Source: Bacillus ndiopicus (GTDB taxonomy: Bacteria; Bacillota; Bacilli; Bacillales_A; Planococcaceae). From it: DNA of 64,000 bases. Location of the stretch: positions 620,001 through 684,000 of the forward strand of contig NZ_HG964403.1 of assembly GCF_000612805.1 (NCBI RefSeq). The letters run 5' to 3'. Below the pieces are notes generated by a model. The model was not told the DNA's origin, searched no databases, and worked only from the letters and a program-made list of their open reading frames with translations. Positions 25,507 to 34,416 of this stretch are shown here, piece by piece. The position numbers and the translations under genes were made by a program. How positions within the stretch are numbered: position 1 is the first letter of the stretch; every line of letters starts with the position of its first letter.

Positions 25507-28087
25507 TATACCGCTCGCTTTGTTGCTATTACTTCCAGTGTTGATTTATTTTAGTTGGACCTATTGGCGTGAACGAGAGCGCCTAAAGAAAAGTCATATT
25601 GTAGTGCTATGTATTCGAATTGCGGCAGCCTGCTGTCTTGTATTTGCGATTGCAAGTCCTTACATTCTACTACCGATTAAAGAGCAGCAAATTATTTTTT
25701 TAGTCGACCGATCAGCGTCAATGAATACAACGGAGCAGGAGCTTACTGATTTTATAGTAGAAAGCTTAAAATCGAAAAAGGATGACCAAGCAGTCGGCAT
25801 TTATTCCTTTGCTTCAACAATGCAAACTGAAGCTACTATAGCAGCTGATTTAAAGGAAGTACCGAAATTTACAGCATTAAAAAATAATAGTGAAACGAAT
25901 ATTGAGCAAGGATTACAAATAGCTACAGGAATTGTTGACCCGCGAAAGGCAACACGCTTTGTACTATTAACAGATGGTAATGAAACAAAAGGCGACGTAC
26001 TAGAGTTTACGACTAAGCTAAAAGGCTCTACAATGAGCGTTGATGTTGTTCCATTCCAGCAAAATATTAGCAATGACGTGTCATTGAAAAGTTTTGTGAC
26101 GCCACAAGTTGCTTATGCTGGAGAGCAACAGCAGCTCGTAACAGAAATTTATGCGACAGAAGCTGGGCAAGGGGAGCTTTTATTATATGAAAATGACCAG
26201 CTTATACATCGTGAAGCAATTGAGCTGACGGAAGGCTCGAATGTTTTTACGTATAAGCACAGCATGAAATCTGAGGGGCTTGTTAAATATGAGGCCGTTG
26301 TACAAGTTGGAGAAGATGCAATTTATGAAAATAATAAGCTAACAAGTATTACAATGGTGCAAAGTGAACCACGTCTATTAGTTGTTAATGGCTATGATAG
26401 CGCGTCTCCAATTGCAGCGGCGCTTGGTCAACATGCAATATCTTATGACGTTGTCGATGCTACAAGCTTACCAAACGAGCTTTCAAGCTATTTACAATAC
26501 AATGCCATTATTTTTGATAATGTACCAGGACATTTAGTTGGCGAGGCGAAAATGCTTGTTATTGAACAGGCTGTGAAAAACTTCGGTGTAGGTTTTGCCA
26601 TGATTGGTGGGGAAAATAGCTTTGGCTTAGGTGGTTATTTTAAAACGCCAATTGAAGCGTTATTGCCTGTTGAAATGGAGATAAAAGGTAAGGAACAGCT
26701 TCCTTCACTAGGTCTTGTTATTGTACTTGACCGCTCTGGTAGTATGTATGGTAATAAGATAGAGCTTGCCAAGGAAGCAGCAGCCCGTTCAGTCGAATTG
26801 CTACGTGAGGAAGATACGCTAGGCTTTATCGCCTTTGATGATCGGCCATGGGAAATTATTGAAACAGGCCCGTTAGGCAATAAGGAAGATGCTATTGATA
26901 CAATTTTATCGGTAACGCCTGGCGGTGGTACCGAAATTTATACCTCTTTAGCGTTAGCATATGAAAATTTAGCAGATTTACAATTGCAGCGAAAGCATAT
27001 TATTTTATTAACAGATGGTCAGTCTCAGTCTGGAAATTATGAAGAATTAATTGAAGAAGGTAAAGGCAATAATATTACGCTATCAACAGTAGCGATTGGC
27101 AGTGATGCAGATGGTGTACTACTACAACAATTAAGTGAAATGGGAAGTGGGCGTTTTTACGATGCTGTAGATGAACAAACAATCCCATCTATTTTATCGC
27201 GGGAAACAGCAATGATTTCGCGCACTTACATTGAGGATAATCCGTTTTATCCTACGATCTACAATGCATCTGGCTGGAATGCACTGTTTGCACAAGGTGT
27301 GCCGCAGATGAATGCTTATATCGGCACTACAGCAAAGCAAGGTGCAATCGTTGTAGCGGAAAGTGCGAAGGAGGACCCTGTACTTGCACAATGGCAATAT
27401 GGCTTAGGGAAAACATTCGCCTTTACTTCTGATTCAACAGGAAAATGGACAGGCGACTGGGCAAGATGGCAGGAATGGGGCATGTTCTGGCAAACCCTGC
27501 TATCACAAATGCTCCCAAGCTATAATGATATTGCCTACGATGTTCGTTTAGATGCAGATGGCTCTTTTGTTATTACAGACCCAACAAATGAAGCAGCCTT
27601 TTTAGATATTGTTGCTGTAAATGAGGCAGGGGAAGAGCTAGAAACACAGCTTGAGATGATTTCTGCATCACAAGTAAGAGCGACAGTGGAGACAGAGCAA
27701 GGGCTAATCTTTTTCCGTATTGCAGACGAAGAGCAAACCATTTATCAGGCTGGTTTAACAGTTCCATATAGCTCGGAATATGAGTTGAAGCCTGTGAATG
27801 AAAGGCTAGTTCAAGATTTGACGGAACAAACAGGCGGTGCCATTTTGAAAGAACCAGCTGAAGTATTCCGTGACTTCACAACTAAAGGTGCTGAACGCCA
27901 AAATATTGCGGTATGGCTCTTACTAGCAGGTATGCTACTGTTCTTTATTGATATTACGCTACGTCGCTTTGGTTGGGGCTTTTTCGTTCAATCAAGAAAA
28001 GCAGCACCAATTTTAGAGCAGCAGCCTGTACAAGCTGAGGACACAAACGTTGCCCAATTGTTGAAAGGTATGAAAAAACGCTCATAA
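25490..28087 (+). CDS. Large membrane protein with two VWA domains and GATase-like fold
   Basis: About 865 residues. Two N-terminal spans (ALLLLLPVLIYFSW, IAAACCLVFAIASPYILL), a first VWA domain with MIDAS FLVDRSASMN, a glutamine-amidotransferase-like segment (FAMIGGENSFGLGGYF), a second VWA domain with VLDRSGSMYGNK and LLTDGQSQSG, and a C-terminal span (IAVWLLLAGMLLFFIDITL). GGGAGG at 25472-25477 stands 12 nt before GTG 25490, which I prefer to the upstream TTG at 25463. It is the last gene of the eight-gene operon, followed by a terminator. Two MIDAS sites suggest metal-dependent protein binding at the cell surface. Confidence 0.88.
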   Translation: MDLRIDIPLALLLLLPVLIYFSWTYWRERERLKKSHIVVLCIRIAAACCLVFAIASPYILLPIKEQQIIFLVDRSASMNTTEQELTDFIVESLKSKKDDQAVGIYSFASTMQTEATIAADLKEVPKFTALKNNSETNIEQGLQIATGIVDPRKATRFVLLTDGNETKGDVLEFTTKLKGSTMSVDVVPFQQNISNDVSLKSFVTPQVAYAGEQQQLVTEIYATEAGQGELLLYENDQLIHREAIELTEGSNVFTYKHSMKSEGLVKYEAVVQVGEDAIYENNKLTSITMVQSEPRLLVVNGYDSASPIAAALGQHAISYDVVDATSLPNELSSYLQYNAIIFDNVPGHLVGEAKMLVIEQAVKNFGVGFAMIGGENSFGLGGYFKTPIEALLPVEMEIKGKEQLPSLGLVIVLDRSGSMYGNKIELAKEAAARSVELLREEDTLGFIAFDDRPWEIIETGPLGNKEDAIDTILSVTPGGGTEIYTSLALAYENLADLQLQRKHIILLTDGQSQSGNYEELIEEGKGNNITLSTVAIGSDADGVLLQQLSEMGSGRFYDAVDEQTIPSILSRETAMISRTYIEDNPFYPTIYNASGWNALFAQGVPQMNAYIGTTAKQGAIVVAESAKEDPVLAQWQYGLGKTFAFTSDSTGKWTGDWARWQEWGMFWQTLLSQMLPSYNDIAYDVRLDADGSFVITDPTNEAAFLDIVAVNEAGEELETQLEMISASQVRATVETEQGLIFFRIADEEQTIYQAGLTVPYSSEYELKPVNERLVQDLTEQTGGAILKEPAEVFRDFTTKGAERQNIAVWLLLAGMLLFFIDITLRRFGWGFFVQSRKAAPILEQQPVQAEDTNVAQLLKGMKKRS

Positions 28088-28146
28088 GATAACAGAAGTG
28101 CTTTTACTCAAAGTGTCGAGGCAACCATGTTAACAAGCAATTAAGA

Positions 28147-28178
28147 GATGATTCCTATATTAGGGATCATCTTTTTAT
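28147..28178 (+). terminator. Terminator of the MoxR/VWA operon
   Basis: GATGATTCCT and AGGGATCATC pair with one mismatch, followed by TTTTT. Confidence 0.8.
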
Positions 28179-28195
28179 ATGTGATGGTGATAAGA

Positions 28196-28240
28196 AAAAG
28201 CGCAAGGAATCAATTGGAAATTCGATTTCTTGCGCTTTTG
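28196..28240. terminator. Terminator of the fdhF-DUF1641 operon (read on minus strand)
   Basis: AAAAGCGCAAG..AATC pairs with GATT..CTTGCGCTTTT. The A/T flanks allow use on both strands. It directly follows the DUF1641 gene on the minus strand. Confidence 0.8.
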
Positions 28241-28249
28241 TCTATTTCA

Positions 28250-28744
28250 TTATTTTAGCCCTTTACCGAGCCCTTTTAAAAAATGTACGCCAAAATTTAC
28301 AGCGCGGTTAACATCAGGGTCTTTTAATTGCTTCATTAATTGTAAAACACCGATTTTTTCATCTGTTTCTACGGCTTTATTTGCTTCATCTATCCCGCTA
28401 TTTAAAGCATCGATAAGTTTTGTCGTAGTTGCTGGGTCCATATCAGACAATGCACCAGCAACGCCCATTAAATTATTAATTATATTTGTAACAGGTTTCC
28501 GTGTTAATTGACCTAATGTAATGTGGGCAATCTCTTCTTTTGCTTCAATTAATTTTGAAGCTGCTTCTAGTGCACCTATATCATTCAATTCAGTTAAGAT
28601 TGTAAAGATTTGCGTCACAGCCTCTTCGTTATCTGTTACAAGGCGCTTTAAATCTTCGAGTTTCTGGGCCTGCAATTGCTCTTCAGTTAACTGTTCTTTT
28701 TTTATCGTAGAAATTAATTTTGCCAATTTATCACTTCCCTCCAT
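28250..28744 (-). CDS. DUF1641 protein, YrhD-like partner of formate dehydrogenase
   Basis: 164 residues, helical, no membrane span. The segment TRKPVTNIINNLMGVAGALSDMDPATTTKL and C-terminal GVHFLKGLGKGLK match the DUF1641 family (B. subtilis YrhD and YjgD), which always stand beside the fdhF-type genes yrhE/yjgC. Its start overlaps the fdhF end by 14 bases, so translation is coupled. Its biochemical role is not established; a subunit or assembly factor of the dehydrogenase is inferred from conserved proximity. Confidence 0.88.
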   Translation of the reverse strand: MEGSDKLAKLISTIKKEQLTEEQLQAQKLEDLKRLVTDNEEAVTQIFTILTELNDIGALEAASKLIEAKEEIAHITLGQLTRKPVTNIINNLMGVAGALSDMDPATTTKLIDALNSGIDEANKAVETDEKIGVLQLMKQLKDPDVNRAVNFGVHFLKGLGKGLK

Positions 28745-31664
28745 TCGTTGTTAAATGCACATAGCCAGGGCGATCCCATTTGCGCTGTACTTCTACACCA
28801 TTTTGTGGGTGGCGCTGTTTATAGCGCGGGTTTGTTCTAGGAAGTGGCGATTTCCCCTTAGGCTTCAGCACCTCAATCCGCACCTTGGTCTGTTTATATG
28901 CAGGAGTAGATGTATTGATATCTGCTGCTGGCCCTGTTAGGAAATTAATTGCTGAATCTTTGCTAACGGAGTTCATCGGTAAAAACAGCTCATTTCCTTG
29001 AACGCGGTCTGTGACAAGTGCATTTAATTTCAATGCACCATATGGCGATACGAGGCGCAGAAGAGCACCATCTTCTATCCCACGCTGTTTAGCTAATTCA
29101 GGTGATATTTCAACGAAAATTTCAGGTACTTTTGCTTGAATACCTTTTGATTTATTCGTTAAATTTCCTTCATGGAAATGCTCTAGCATACGTCCATTGT
29201 TAATTAAGCAATCATATTGCGCCTCATATTCAACAGGTTTTATCCAGTCATTTAAAGCAAAACGTGCTTTTTTATCAGGGAAGTTAAAGCCGTCTTCATA
29301 TAATAAAGGTGTATCTCTTCCGTCAGAGCTACCCCAGCAGAAGCTACCCCAGCCCTCTAACACATCATAATTTGCTTGAGCAAATAAAGGTGAAAGGCTA
29401 GCCATCTCATCAAATATTTCACTCGGATGATTATAATTCCAATCCGCTCCTAAGCGACGCGCAATTTCTTGTGTTATTTCCCAATCAGCTTTTGAGTCAC
29501 CTAGCGTTGGCAAAGCTTGGTACAGACGCTGTACACGGCGTTCTGTATTTGTGAAGGTTCCTTCTTTTTCAAGCGATGGAGCAGCAGGTAAAATAACATC
29601 GGCATATTGTGCTGTACGTGATAGGAAGCAATCTTGCACAACGAAGAAATCTAATTGTGAGAGCACTTCATCAACATGGTTTGAATTACAATCTACAAGT
29701 GCCATATCTTCTCCAACCAAATACATTGCTTTCATTTTGCCTTCCATTATCGCATCCAACATCGCCATATTTGTTCGACCAGGCTGTGCGGGAATTTTGA
29801 CACCGTAAGCTTCTTCAAATTTTGCACGCTCATCATCGTTTACAACCTTTTGATAGCCTGGTAATAGATGAGGCAATGTTCCCATATCACAAGCACCTTG
29901 TACATTGTTATGACCTCGTAATGGGTAGGCACCTGCTCCTGGGCGACGATAATTCCCAGTAGCTAATAGTAGATTAGAAATTGCTGCAGATGTATAAGAG
30001 CCACCTGTATTTTGTGTTACACCCATACCCCAAAGAATACATGTGCCATCAGCATCGCGAATCATTTCAGCTACTTGGATTAATGTTTCCTTTGAGATAC
30101 CTGTTTGTTGTTCCGCGTAGTCTAATGTGTATTTTGCTAGCACATCTTTAAATTCATCATAATAATTAACATTTTCCTTAATAAAGGCTTCATCATGCCA
30201 GCCTTGGTCAATCATATATTTAGTAACAGCCATTAACCAAACTTGATCTGTTCCTTGTTTTGGGCGCATGAAAATATCGGAACGTTCCGCCATTTCGTGT
30301 TTACGAATATCGGCAACAATTAATTTTTGTCCATGTAATTTATGTGCACGTTTGACACGGGTAGCTAATACAGGATGCCCCTCAGCAGGGTTTGCTCCGA
30401 TAATAATAACAAGACCAGCTTTTGCAATATCTTTAATTGTACCTGCATCACCACCTAGACCAACTGTGCGAATTAGACCGTCTGTAGCAGGTGATTGGCA
30501 GTAGCGTGAACAGTTATCGACATCATTTGTTTGGAACAATTGACGCGCCATTTTTTGAATTAAGTAGTTTTCCTCATTGGTAATTTTTGAAGAAGAAATA
30601 AAGCCGATAGAGCCTGAGCCATATTGCTCATGAATGCTGCCTAATTTGCTCGCAATTAAATCAAGAGCTTCATCCCAAGAGGATTCGACAAATTCATCAT
30701 TTTTACGAATTAAAGGCTTTGTTAGTCGTTCTTCTGAGTTGATGAAATCCCATCCAAATTTGCCTTTAACACAAGTTGAAATAGCGTTGACAGGTCCATC
30801 TGAGGGCTGTATTTTTAAAATTTTGCGTTCCTTTGTCCAAACTTCAAATGAGCAGCCTACACCGCAAAATGTGCAAACGGTTTTTGTTTTTTTAGTGCGC
30901 TTGCTACGCATCGCAGCTTCAATTTCAGAAACGGCAAAAATACCACTATAGCCTGGTTCAACTTCTTTAATTAAGTTAATCATAGGGTCTAATGTATCTT
31001 GCTTCAGCCCAGTCATAAAGCCAGCCTCTCCAAGCATCGTTTTTTCCATTAATGCATTACATGGGCAAACTGTAACGCATTGACCACAGCCAACACAGGA
31101 AGAGTCATTAATAGCAACGCCTGTATCCCAAATAACAAGAGGTCTTTCGGCTTCCCAATCAATTGATAAAGTTTCATTCACTTGTAAGCTCTGACATACC
31201 TCTACACATTGACCGCAGGCAATACATTGATTTGGATCATAGCGGTAAAAGGGGTGTGACATATCTACTTGATGTGGTTCCACTTTTGGTTTATAAGGAT
31301 ATTTTTGATGTTCAATTTCCATCATTTGTGCAGTGTTGTGCAATTTGCAGTTACCGTTGTTATTATCACAAACTGTGCAGTATAGTAAGTGATTTTCTAA
31401 TAATCTATCCATAGCTTCTGTTTGTGCAGCTTTTGCTTTAGCAGAGGCCAATTGTACACTCATGCCATGTACCGCTTTTGTCGAGCAAGACCGCACTAAT
31501 TGCCCATCTACCTCAACAATGCATGTATCGCATGTTTCGATGGGGTCAACAACTGGCAAGTGGCAAATTTGCGGATGAGCAATATTATTTTGATTAATTG
31601 TATCAAGAATTGTTGCACCTTCAGTTATAGGATATAATACGCCATTAATGGTAATATTAGTCAA
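28731..31664 (-). CDS. fdhF: Formate dehydrogenase alpha subunit, cytosolic, Cys type
   Basis: 977 residues. In order: a [2Fe-2S] NuoG-like N-terminus (CHLPVVD..CDTCIVEV), a His/Cys [4Fe-4S] site (NHLLYCTVCDNNNGNC), two ferredoxin sites (CIACGQCVEVCQ, CVGCGQCVTVCP), the molybdopterin-enzyme cluster CTFCGVGC, the bis-MGD catalytic domains, and a C-terminal cofactor-binding domain. The active-site ligand is Cys in NCSRYCQSP, encoded by TGC, not selenocysteine. Matches B. subtilis YrhE/YjgC. The start is TTG behind AAGGGGG. No separate NAD-binding beta subunit is in the window. Maturation needs the Moco genes and FdhD encoded alongside. Confidence 0.94.
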   Translation of the reverse strand: MTNITINGVLYPITEGATILDTINQNNIAHPQICHLPVVDPIETCDTCIVEVDGQLVRSCSTKAVHGMSVQLASAKAKAAQTEAMDRLLENHLLYCTVCDNNNGNCKLHNTAQMMEIEHQKYPYKPKVEPHQVDMSHPFYRYDPNQCIACGQCVEVCQSLQVNETLSIDWEAERPLVIWDTGVAINDSSCVGCGQCVTVCPCNALMEKTMLGEAGFMTGLKQDTLDPMINLIKEVEPGYSGIFAVSEIEAAMRSKRTKKTKTVCTFCGVGCSFEVWTKERKILKIQPSDGPVNAISTCVKGKFGWDFINSEERLTKPLIRKNDEFVESSWDEALDLIASKLGSIHEQYGSGSIGFISSSKITNEENYLIQKMARQLFQTNDVDNCSRYCQSPATDGLIRTVGLGGDAGTIKDIAKAGLVIIIGANPAEGHPVLATRVKRAHKLHGQKLIVADIRKHEMAERSDIFMRPKQGTDQVWLMAVTKYMIDQGWHDEAFIKENVNYYDEFKDVLAKYTLDYAEQQTGISKETLIQVAEMIRDADGTCILWGMGVTQNTGGSYTSAAISNLLLATGNYRRPGAGAYPLRGHNNVQGACDMGTLPHLLPGYQKVVNDDERAKFEEAYGVKIPAQPGRTNMAMLDAIMEGKMKAMYLVGEDMALVDCNSNHVDEVLSQLDFFVVQDCFLSRTAQYADVILPAAPSLEKEGTFTNTERRVQRLYQALPTLGDSKADWEITQEIARRLGADWNYNHPSEIFDEMASLSPLFAQANYDVLEGWGSFCWGSSDGRDTPLLYEDGFNFPDKKARFALNDWIKPVEYEAQYDCLINNGRMLEHFHEGNLTNKSKGIQAKVPEIFVEISPELAKQRGIEDGALLRLVSPYGALKLNALVTDRVQGNELFLPMNSVSKDSAINFLTGPAADINTSTPAYKQTKVRIEVLKPKGKSPLPRTNPRYKQRHPQNGVEVQRKWDRPGYVHLTTNGGK

Positions 31665-31699
31665 TTTAATTCCCCCTTATTCTCTTCATCTTGATGGAA

Positions 31700-31766
31700 T
31701 ACTATATTAAAAAAATCCACCAAGAAATGACACGCTATTTGCATGTTAGTCATTCGTGGCGGATAA
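31700..31766 (-). terminator. Intrinsic terminator inside the predicted fdhF leader
   Basis: Read on the minus strand, ATCCGCCA..AATGAC pairs with GTCATT..TGGTGGAT and is followed by TTTTTTT. No minus-strand gene lies upstream before the divergent fdhD, so the hairpin can only act on transcripts heading into fdhF, about 40 nt downstream. Confidence 0.7.
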
Positions 31767-31862
31767 AACTTTTAACAGAATGAGCTAAAAACTCAATCTA
31801 TTTTTCAATTAATTTGACAATAGCATTCATAAAATTCACTTAATTTCGTTTGTCTAACTTTT

Positions 31863-31891
31863 ATTATAGCGCTTTCATTTTGAATGAACAA
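31863..31891 (-). promoter_or_regulatory. Predicted fdhF promoter
   Basis: On the minus strand, -35 TTGTTC (31886-31891, only three of six bases match) and a perfect -10 TATAAT (31863-31868) lie 17 bp apart. It would give a leader of about 190 nt that contains the terminator hairpin. Confidence 0.45.
31864..31877 (-). promoter_or_regulatory. Candidate cre (CcpA) site overlapping the fdhF -10 region
   Basis: TGAAAGCGCTATAA matches the catabolite-responsive consensus TGWAANCGNTNWCA at 13 of 14 positions. It overlaps the predicted -10, where CcpA would repress fdhF when preferred sugars are present. Confidence 0.5.
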
Positions 31892-31991
31892 TCCTTATTA
31901 TATGACTTGTTGCAATTGTTTTTTCATTGATGATGTTATAATAGTAGCAAACTAGCCAGAAAATATTATTAGTGAATAGAGGTGATGACTG

Positions 31992-32801
31992 ATGGAAAAA
32001 GCAGTTATGCGAAAAGTTTTGCGTGTTGATAATCAGCATGTGAAGGAGATAGAGGATACGATTGTGACAGAGCATGCTGTGACAATTAAAATTAATCAGC
32101 AGGAATTTGTGACAATGGTTTGCACACCGGAATATGTGGAGGATATGGTAATTGGCTATTTAGCCTCTGAGCGTGTAATCCGAGGCTTTGAAGATATCGA
32201 GGATATTTGGTATCAGCAACAGGAGGGCTTTGTGCATATTACAACGAAGCAAGTGAATCCATATTACCAACAAATCCAAAACAAACGCTATATCACTTCA
32301 TGCTGCGGTATGAGCAGGCAGGGCTTTGTATTTGCTAGCGACGCTTTGACCGCGAAAACAATGAAAGATACTCAAACTCGTATTACGACAGAAGATTGTT
32401 TTCGCTTTATGCAGGAGATGCAAAATGCAGCAGTAATATTTAAGCAAACAGGTGGCGTGCATAATGCAGCTTTGTGCGATAGTAACGGCATACTATTAAC
32501 GCGCATGGATATCGGGCGGCACAATGCGCTTGATAAAATATATGGCTATTGTATGCGACAGCGAATTGATATGCAGGATAAAATTATTGTATTTAGCGGG
32601 CGTATTTCCTCTGAAATTTTATTAAAAGTATCTAAAATTGGCTGTGCAATCGTTCTGTCAAAATCAGCGCCTACAGAATTGGCATTGCAATTAGCCGAGC
32701 AATTAGGTATTACCACAGTAGGCTTTATTCGTCATAATTCACTGAATATTTATACACATCCAGAACGCATCCAGCTGACACAAGATAGTTCGGAGCTATA
32801 A
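31992..32801 (+). CDS. fdhD: Formate dehydrogenase accessory sulfurtransferase FdhD
   Basis: 269 residues. FdhD passes sulfur from a cysteine desulfurase to the bis-MGD cofactor, which is needed for formate dehydrogenase activity. Seen are the redox-active region ITSCCGMSRQGFVF with a Cys pair, QTGGVHNAALCD, and DIGRHNALDKIYGY, the strongest family block. It is divergent from fdhF and 32 nt before moaA, so likely one transcript with moaA. AGAGGTGATGA precedes the ATG; a TATAAT at about 31938 is a likely -10. Confidence 0.95.
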   Translation: MEKAVMRKVLRVDNQHVKEIEDTIVTEHAVTIKINQQEFVTMVCTPEYVEDMVIGYLASERVIRGFEDIEDIWYQQQEGFVHITTKQVNPYYQQIQNKRYITSCCGMSRQGFVFASDALTAKTMKDTQTRITTEDCFRFMQEMQNAAVIFKQTGGVHNAALCDSNGILLTRMDIGRHNALDKIYGYCMRQRIDMQDKIIVFSGRISSEILLKVSKIGCAIVLSKSAPTELALQLAEQLGITTVGFIRHNSLNIYTHPERIQLTQDSSEL

Positions 32802-32833
32802 AATCTGGACACTGAGGAAAAGGAGGGTTAAAG

Positions 32834-33850
32834 ATGCTGAATGTACAAGATCAGCTACACAGACCATTGCGAGACTTGCGGATATCTGTAACAGACCGCT
32901 GTAATTTTCGTTGTCGATATTGCATGCCAGCAGAAATATTTGGACCAGATTATGCATTTTTACCGTCCGATAAAATTTTAAGCTTTGAAGAAATTGAACG
33001 ATTAGTGAAAATTTTTGTATCGTTAGGTGTAAAAAAGGTGCGAATTACAGGCGGTGAACCTTTACTACGACGAGATTTGCCCACTTTAATTGAACGCATT
33101 CAGCAAATAGCTGGCGTAGAGGATATTGCTTTGACGACCAATGGCACTTTATTAAAAAAATATGCACAGGATTTAGCACGGGCAGGTTTGTCGAGAGTGT
33201 CTGTTAGCCTAGATTCGCTGGATGAGCAACGTTTTTCGGAGATGAATGGTCAGCGTGGAAAAGTAGCTACGGTGTTAGAAGGAATTGAAAAAGCAGCAGA
33301 GGCAGGATTACCTGTAAAAATTAATATGGTTGTACAAAAAGGTAAAAATGAGCAAGATATCGCAGAGATGGCACGCTTTTTCAAGGAAAAACAACATATT
33401 CTCCGCTTTATTGAATATATGGATGTAGGGAATTCCAACGGCTGGCGTTTAGATGATGTTGTGCCGAAAAAGGATATTCTTGCGCAAGTGCAGCAGTTTT
33501 CACCGCTCAATGCCACGAAACCGAATTATACAGGAGAGGTAGCGTCACGCTATCAATATGAGGATGGACAAGGAGAAATAGGGGTTATATCGTCTGTTAC
33601 AGAATCTTTCTGTTCAACATGCTCACGTGCACGTATCTCAGCAGAAGGGACATTATACACTTGTTTATTCGCAACAACAGGTGTTAATTTAAGAGAATTG
33701 TTACGCTCTGGAGCTGATGATGCCATTATTACTGAGCAATTAGCAAGCGTATGGCAAAAGCGCACGGATCGCTATTCTGATGAACGAAATGAACAAACGA
33801 TGCAAAAAAGAAAAAACGCAAAAATCGAAATGTCGCACATTGGTGGGTAA
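32834..33850 (+). CDS. moaA: GTP 3',8-cyclase MoaA
   Basis: A 338-residue radical SAM enzyme making the first Moco intermediate from GTP. The SAM [4Fe-4S] motif is [10 protein letters not shown], the second cluster is formed by the cysteines in [21 protein letters not shown], and the chain ends in the double glycine SHIGG needed for activity. TGGEPLLR and LTTNG are family landmarks. AAAAGGAGG precedes the ATG. It lies in the fdhD-moaA unit. Confidence 0.97.
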   Translation: MLNVQDQLHRPLRDLRISVTDRCNFRCRYCMPAEIFGPDYAFLPSDKILSFEEIERLVKIFVSLGVKKVRITGGEPLLRRDLPTLIERIQQIAGVEDIALTTNGTLLKKYAQDLARAGLSRVSVSLDSLDEQRFSEMNGQRGKVATVLEGIEKAAEAGLPVKINMVVQKGKNEQDIAEMARFFKEKQHILRFIEYMDVGNSNGWRLDDVVPKKDILAQVQQFSPLNATKPNYTGEVASRYQYEDGQGEIGVISSVTESFCSTCSRARISAEGTLYTCLFATTGVNLRELLRSGADDAIITEQLASVWQKRTDRYSDERNEQTMQKRKNAKIEMSHIGG

Positions 33851-33892
33851 CTATTTTTGAATTTTCTAGTTTAAAGATAGGGTTCGCCCATT

Positions 33893-33932
33893 AAAGAGGG
33901 GCGTGTCTAGAATTTCCAGACAGCCCCCTCTG
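33893..33932. terminator. Shared terminator between moaA and mobA-moaC
   Basis: GAGGGG..TGTCT pairs with AGACA..CCCCTC. The T tracts are short on both sides; its placement between convergent genes favours a terminator. Confidence 0.65.
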
Positions 33933-33933
33933 A

Positions 33934-34416
33934 TTACTCACGTATATACGTACCGTTTTTTCCACCTGTTTTTTGAATAAGGCATGTTTCTTTAATAACC
34001 ATCGATTTATCGACTGCTTTACACATATCATAAAATGTCAGCGCTGCAACAGAAGCGGCTGTCAGTGCTTCCATCTCAACACCTGTCTTACCGCTACATG
34101 TGACCATCACTTCAATATGTAGCTCGTATCCAGATGTTGTTTGTTGATAATCAAAATGAAAATCTGTTCCTTGCAGCATAATTGGATGGCACATTGGGAT
34201 AATATCTGCTGTTTTTTTTGCAGCCATAATGCCAGCAATTTGAGCTACTTGTGTAGGGTCACCTTTTTTGATATGCCCTTGCTGAATCGCTTGATATACT
34301 TCATTAGATAAAGTGATAATACTACGGGCGATAGCTGTACGCTGTGTAATATCTTTAGCAGATATATCGACCATCTTTGGACGACCTTGCTCGTTCCAAT
34401 GGGTAAAATTATTCAT
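33934..34416 (-). CDS. moaC: MoaC from an internal start inside the mobA-moaC frame
   Basis: 160 residues if translation starts at the internal ATG (34414-34416). The N-terminus [19 protein letters not shown] is the normal start of stand-alone MoaC proteins. The SD AAAGGAG at 34424-34430 has optimal 7-nt spacing and is as strong as those of neighbouring genes. I infer that free MoaC is made in addition to the fusion. Catalytic residues (Lys in IKKGDP, Lys in AAKKTAD, His in MCHP) are present. Confidence 0.7.
   Translation of the reverse strand: MNNFTHWNEQGRPKMVDISAKDITQRTAIARSIITLSNEVYQAIQQGHIKKGDPTQVAQIAGIMAAKKTADIIPMCHPIMLQGTDFHFDYQQTTSGYELHIEVMVTCSGKTGVEMEALTAASVAALTFYDMCKAVDKSMVIKETCLIQKTGGKNGTYIRE

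Noticed and set aside
30440-30520. Selenocysteine in formate dehydrogenase
   Set aside because: The active-site codon is TGC (Cys), with no in-frame TGA.
31664-31860. Known molybdenum cofactor riboswitch in the fdhF leader
   Set aside because: Only one terminator hairpin is clear; I could not recognise the multi-stem fold of the Moco RNA. An Infernal search would decide.
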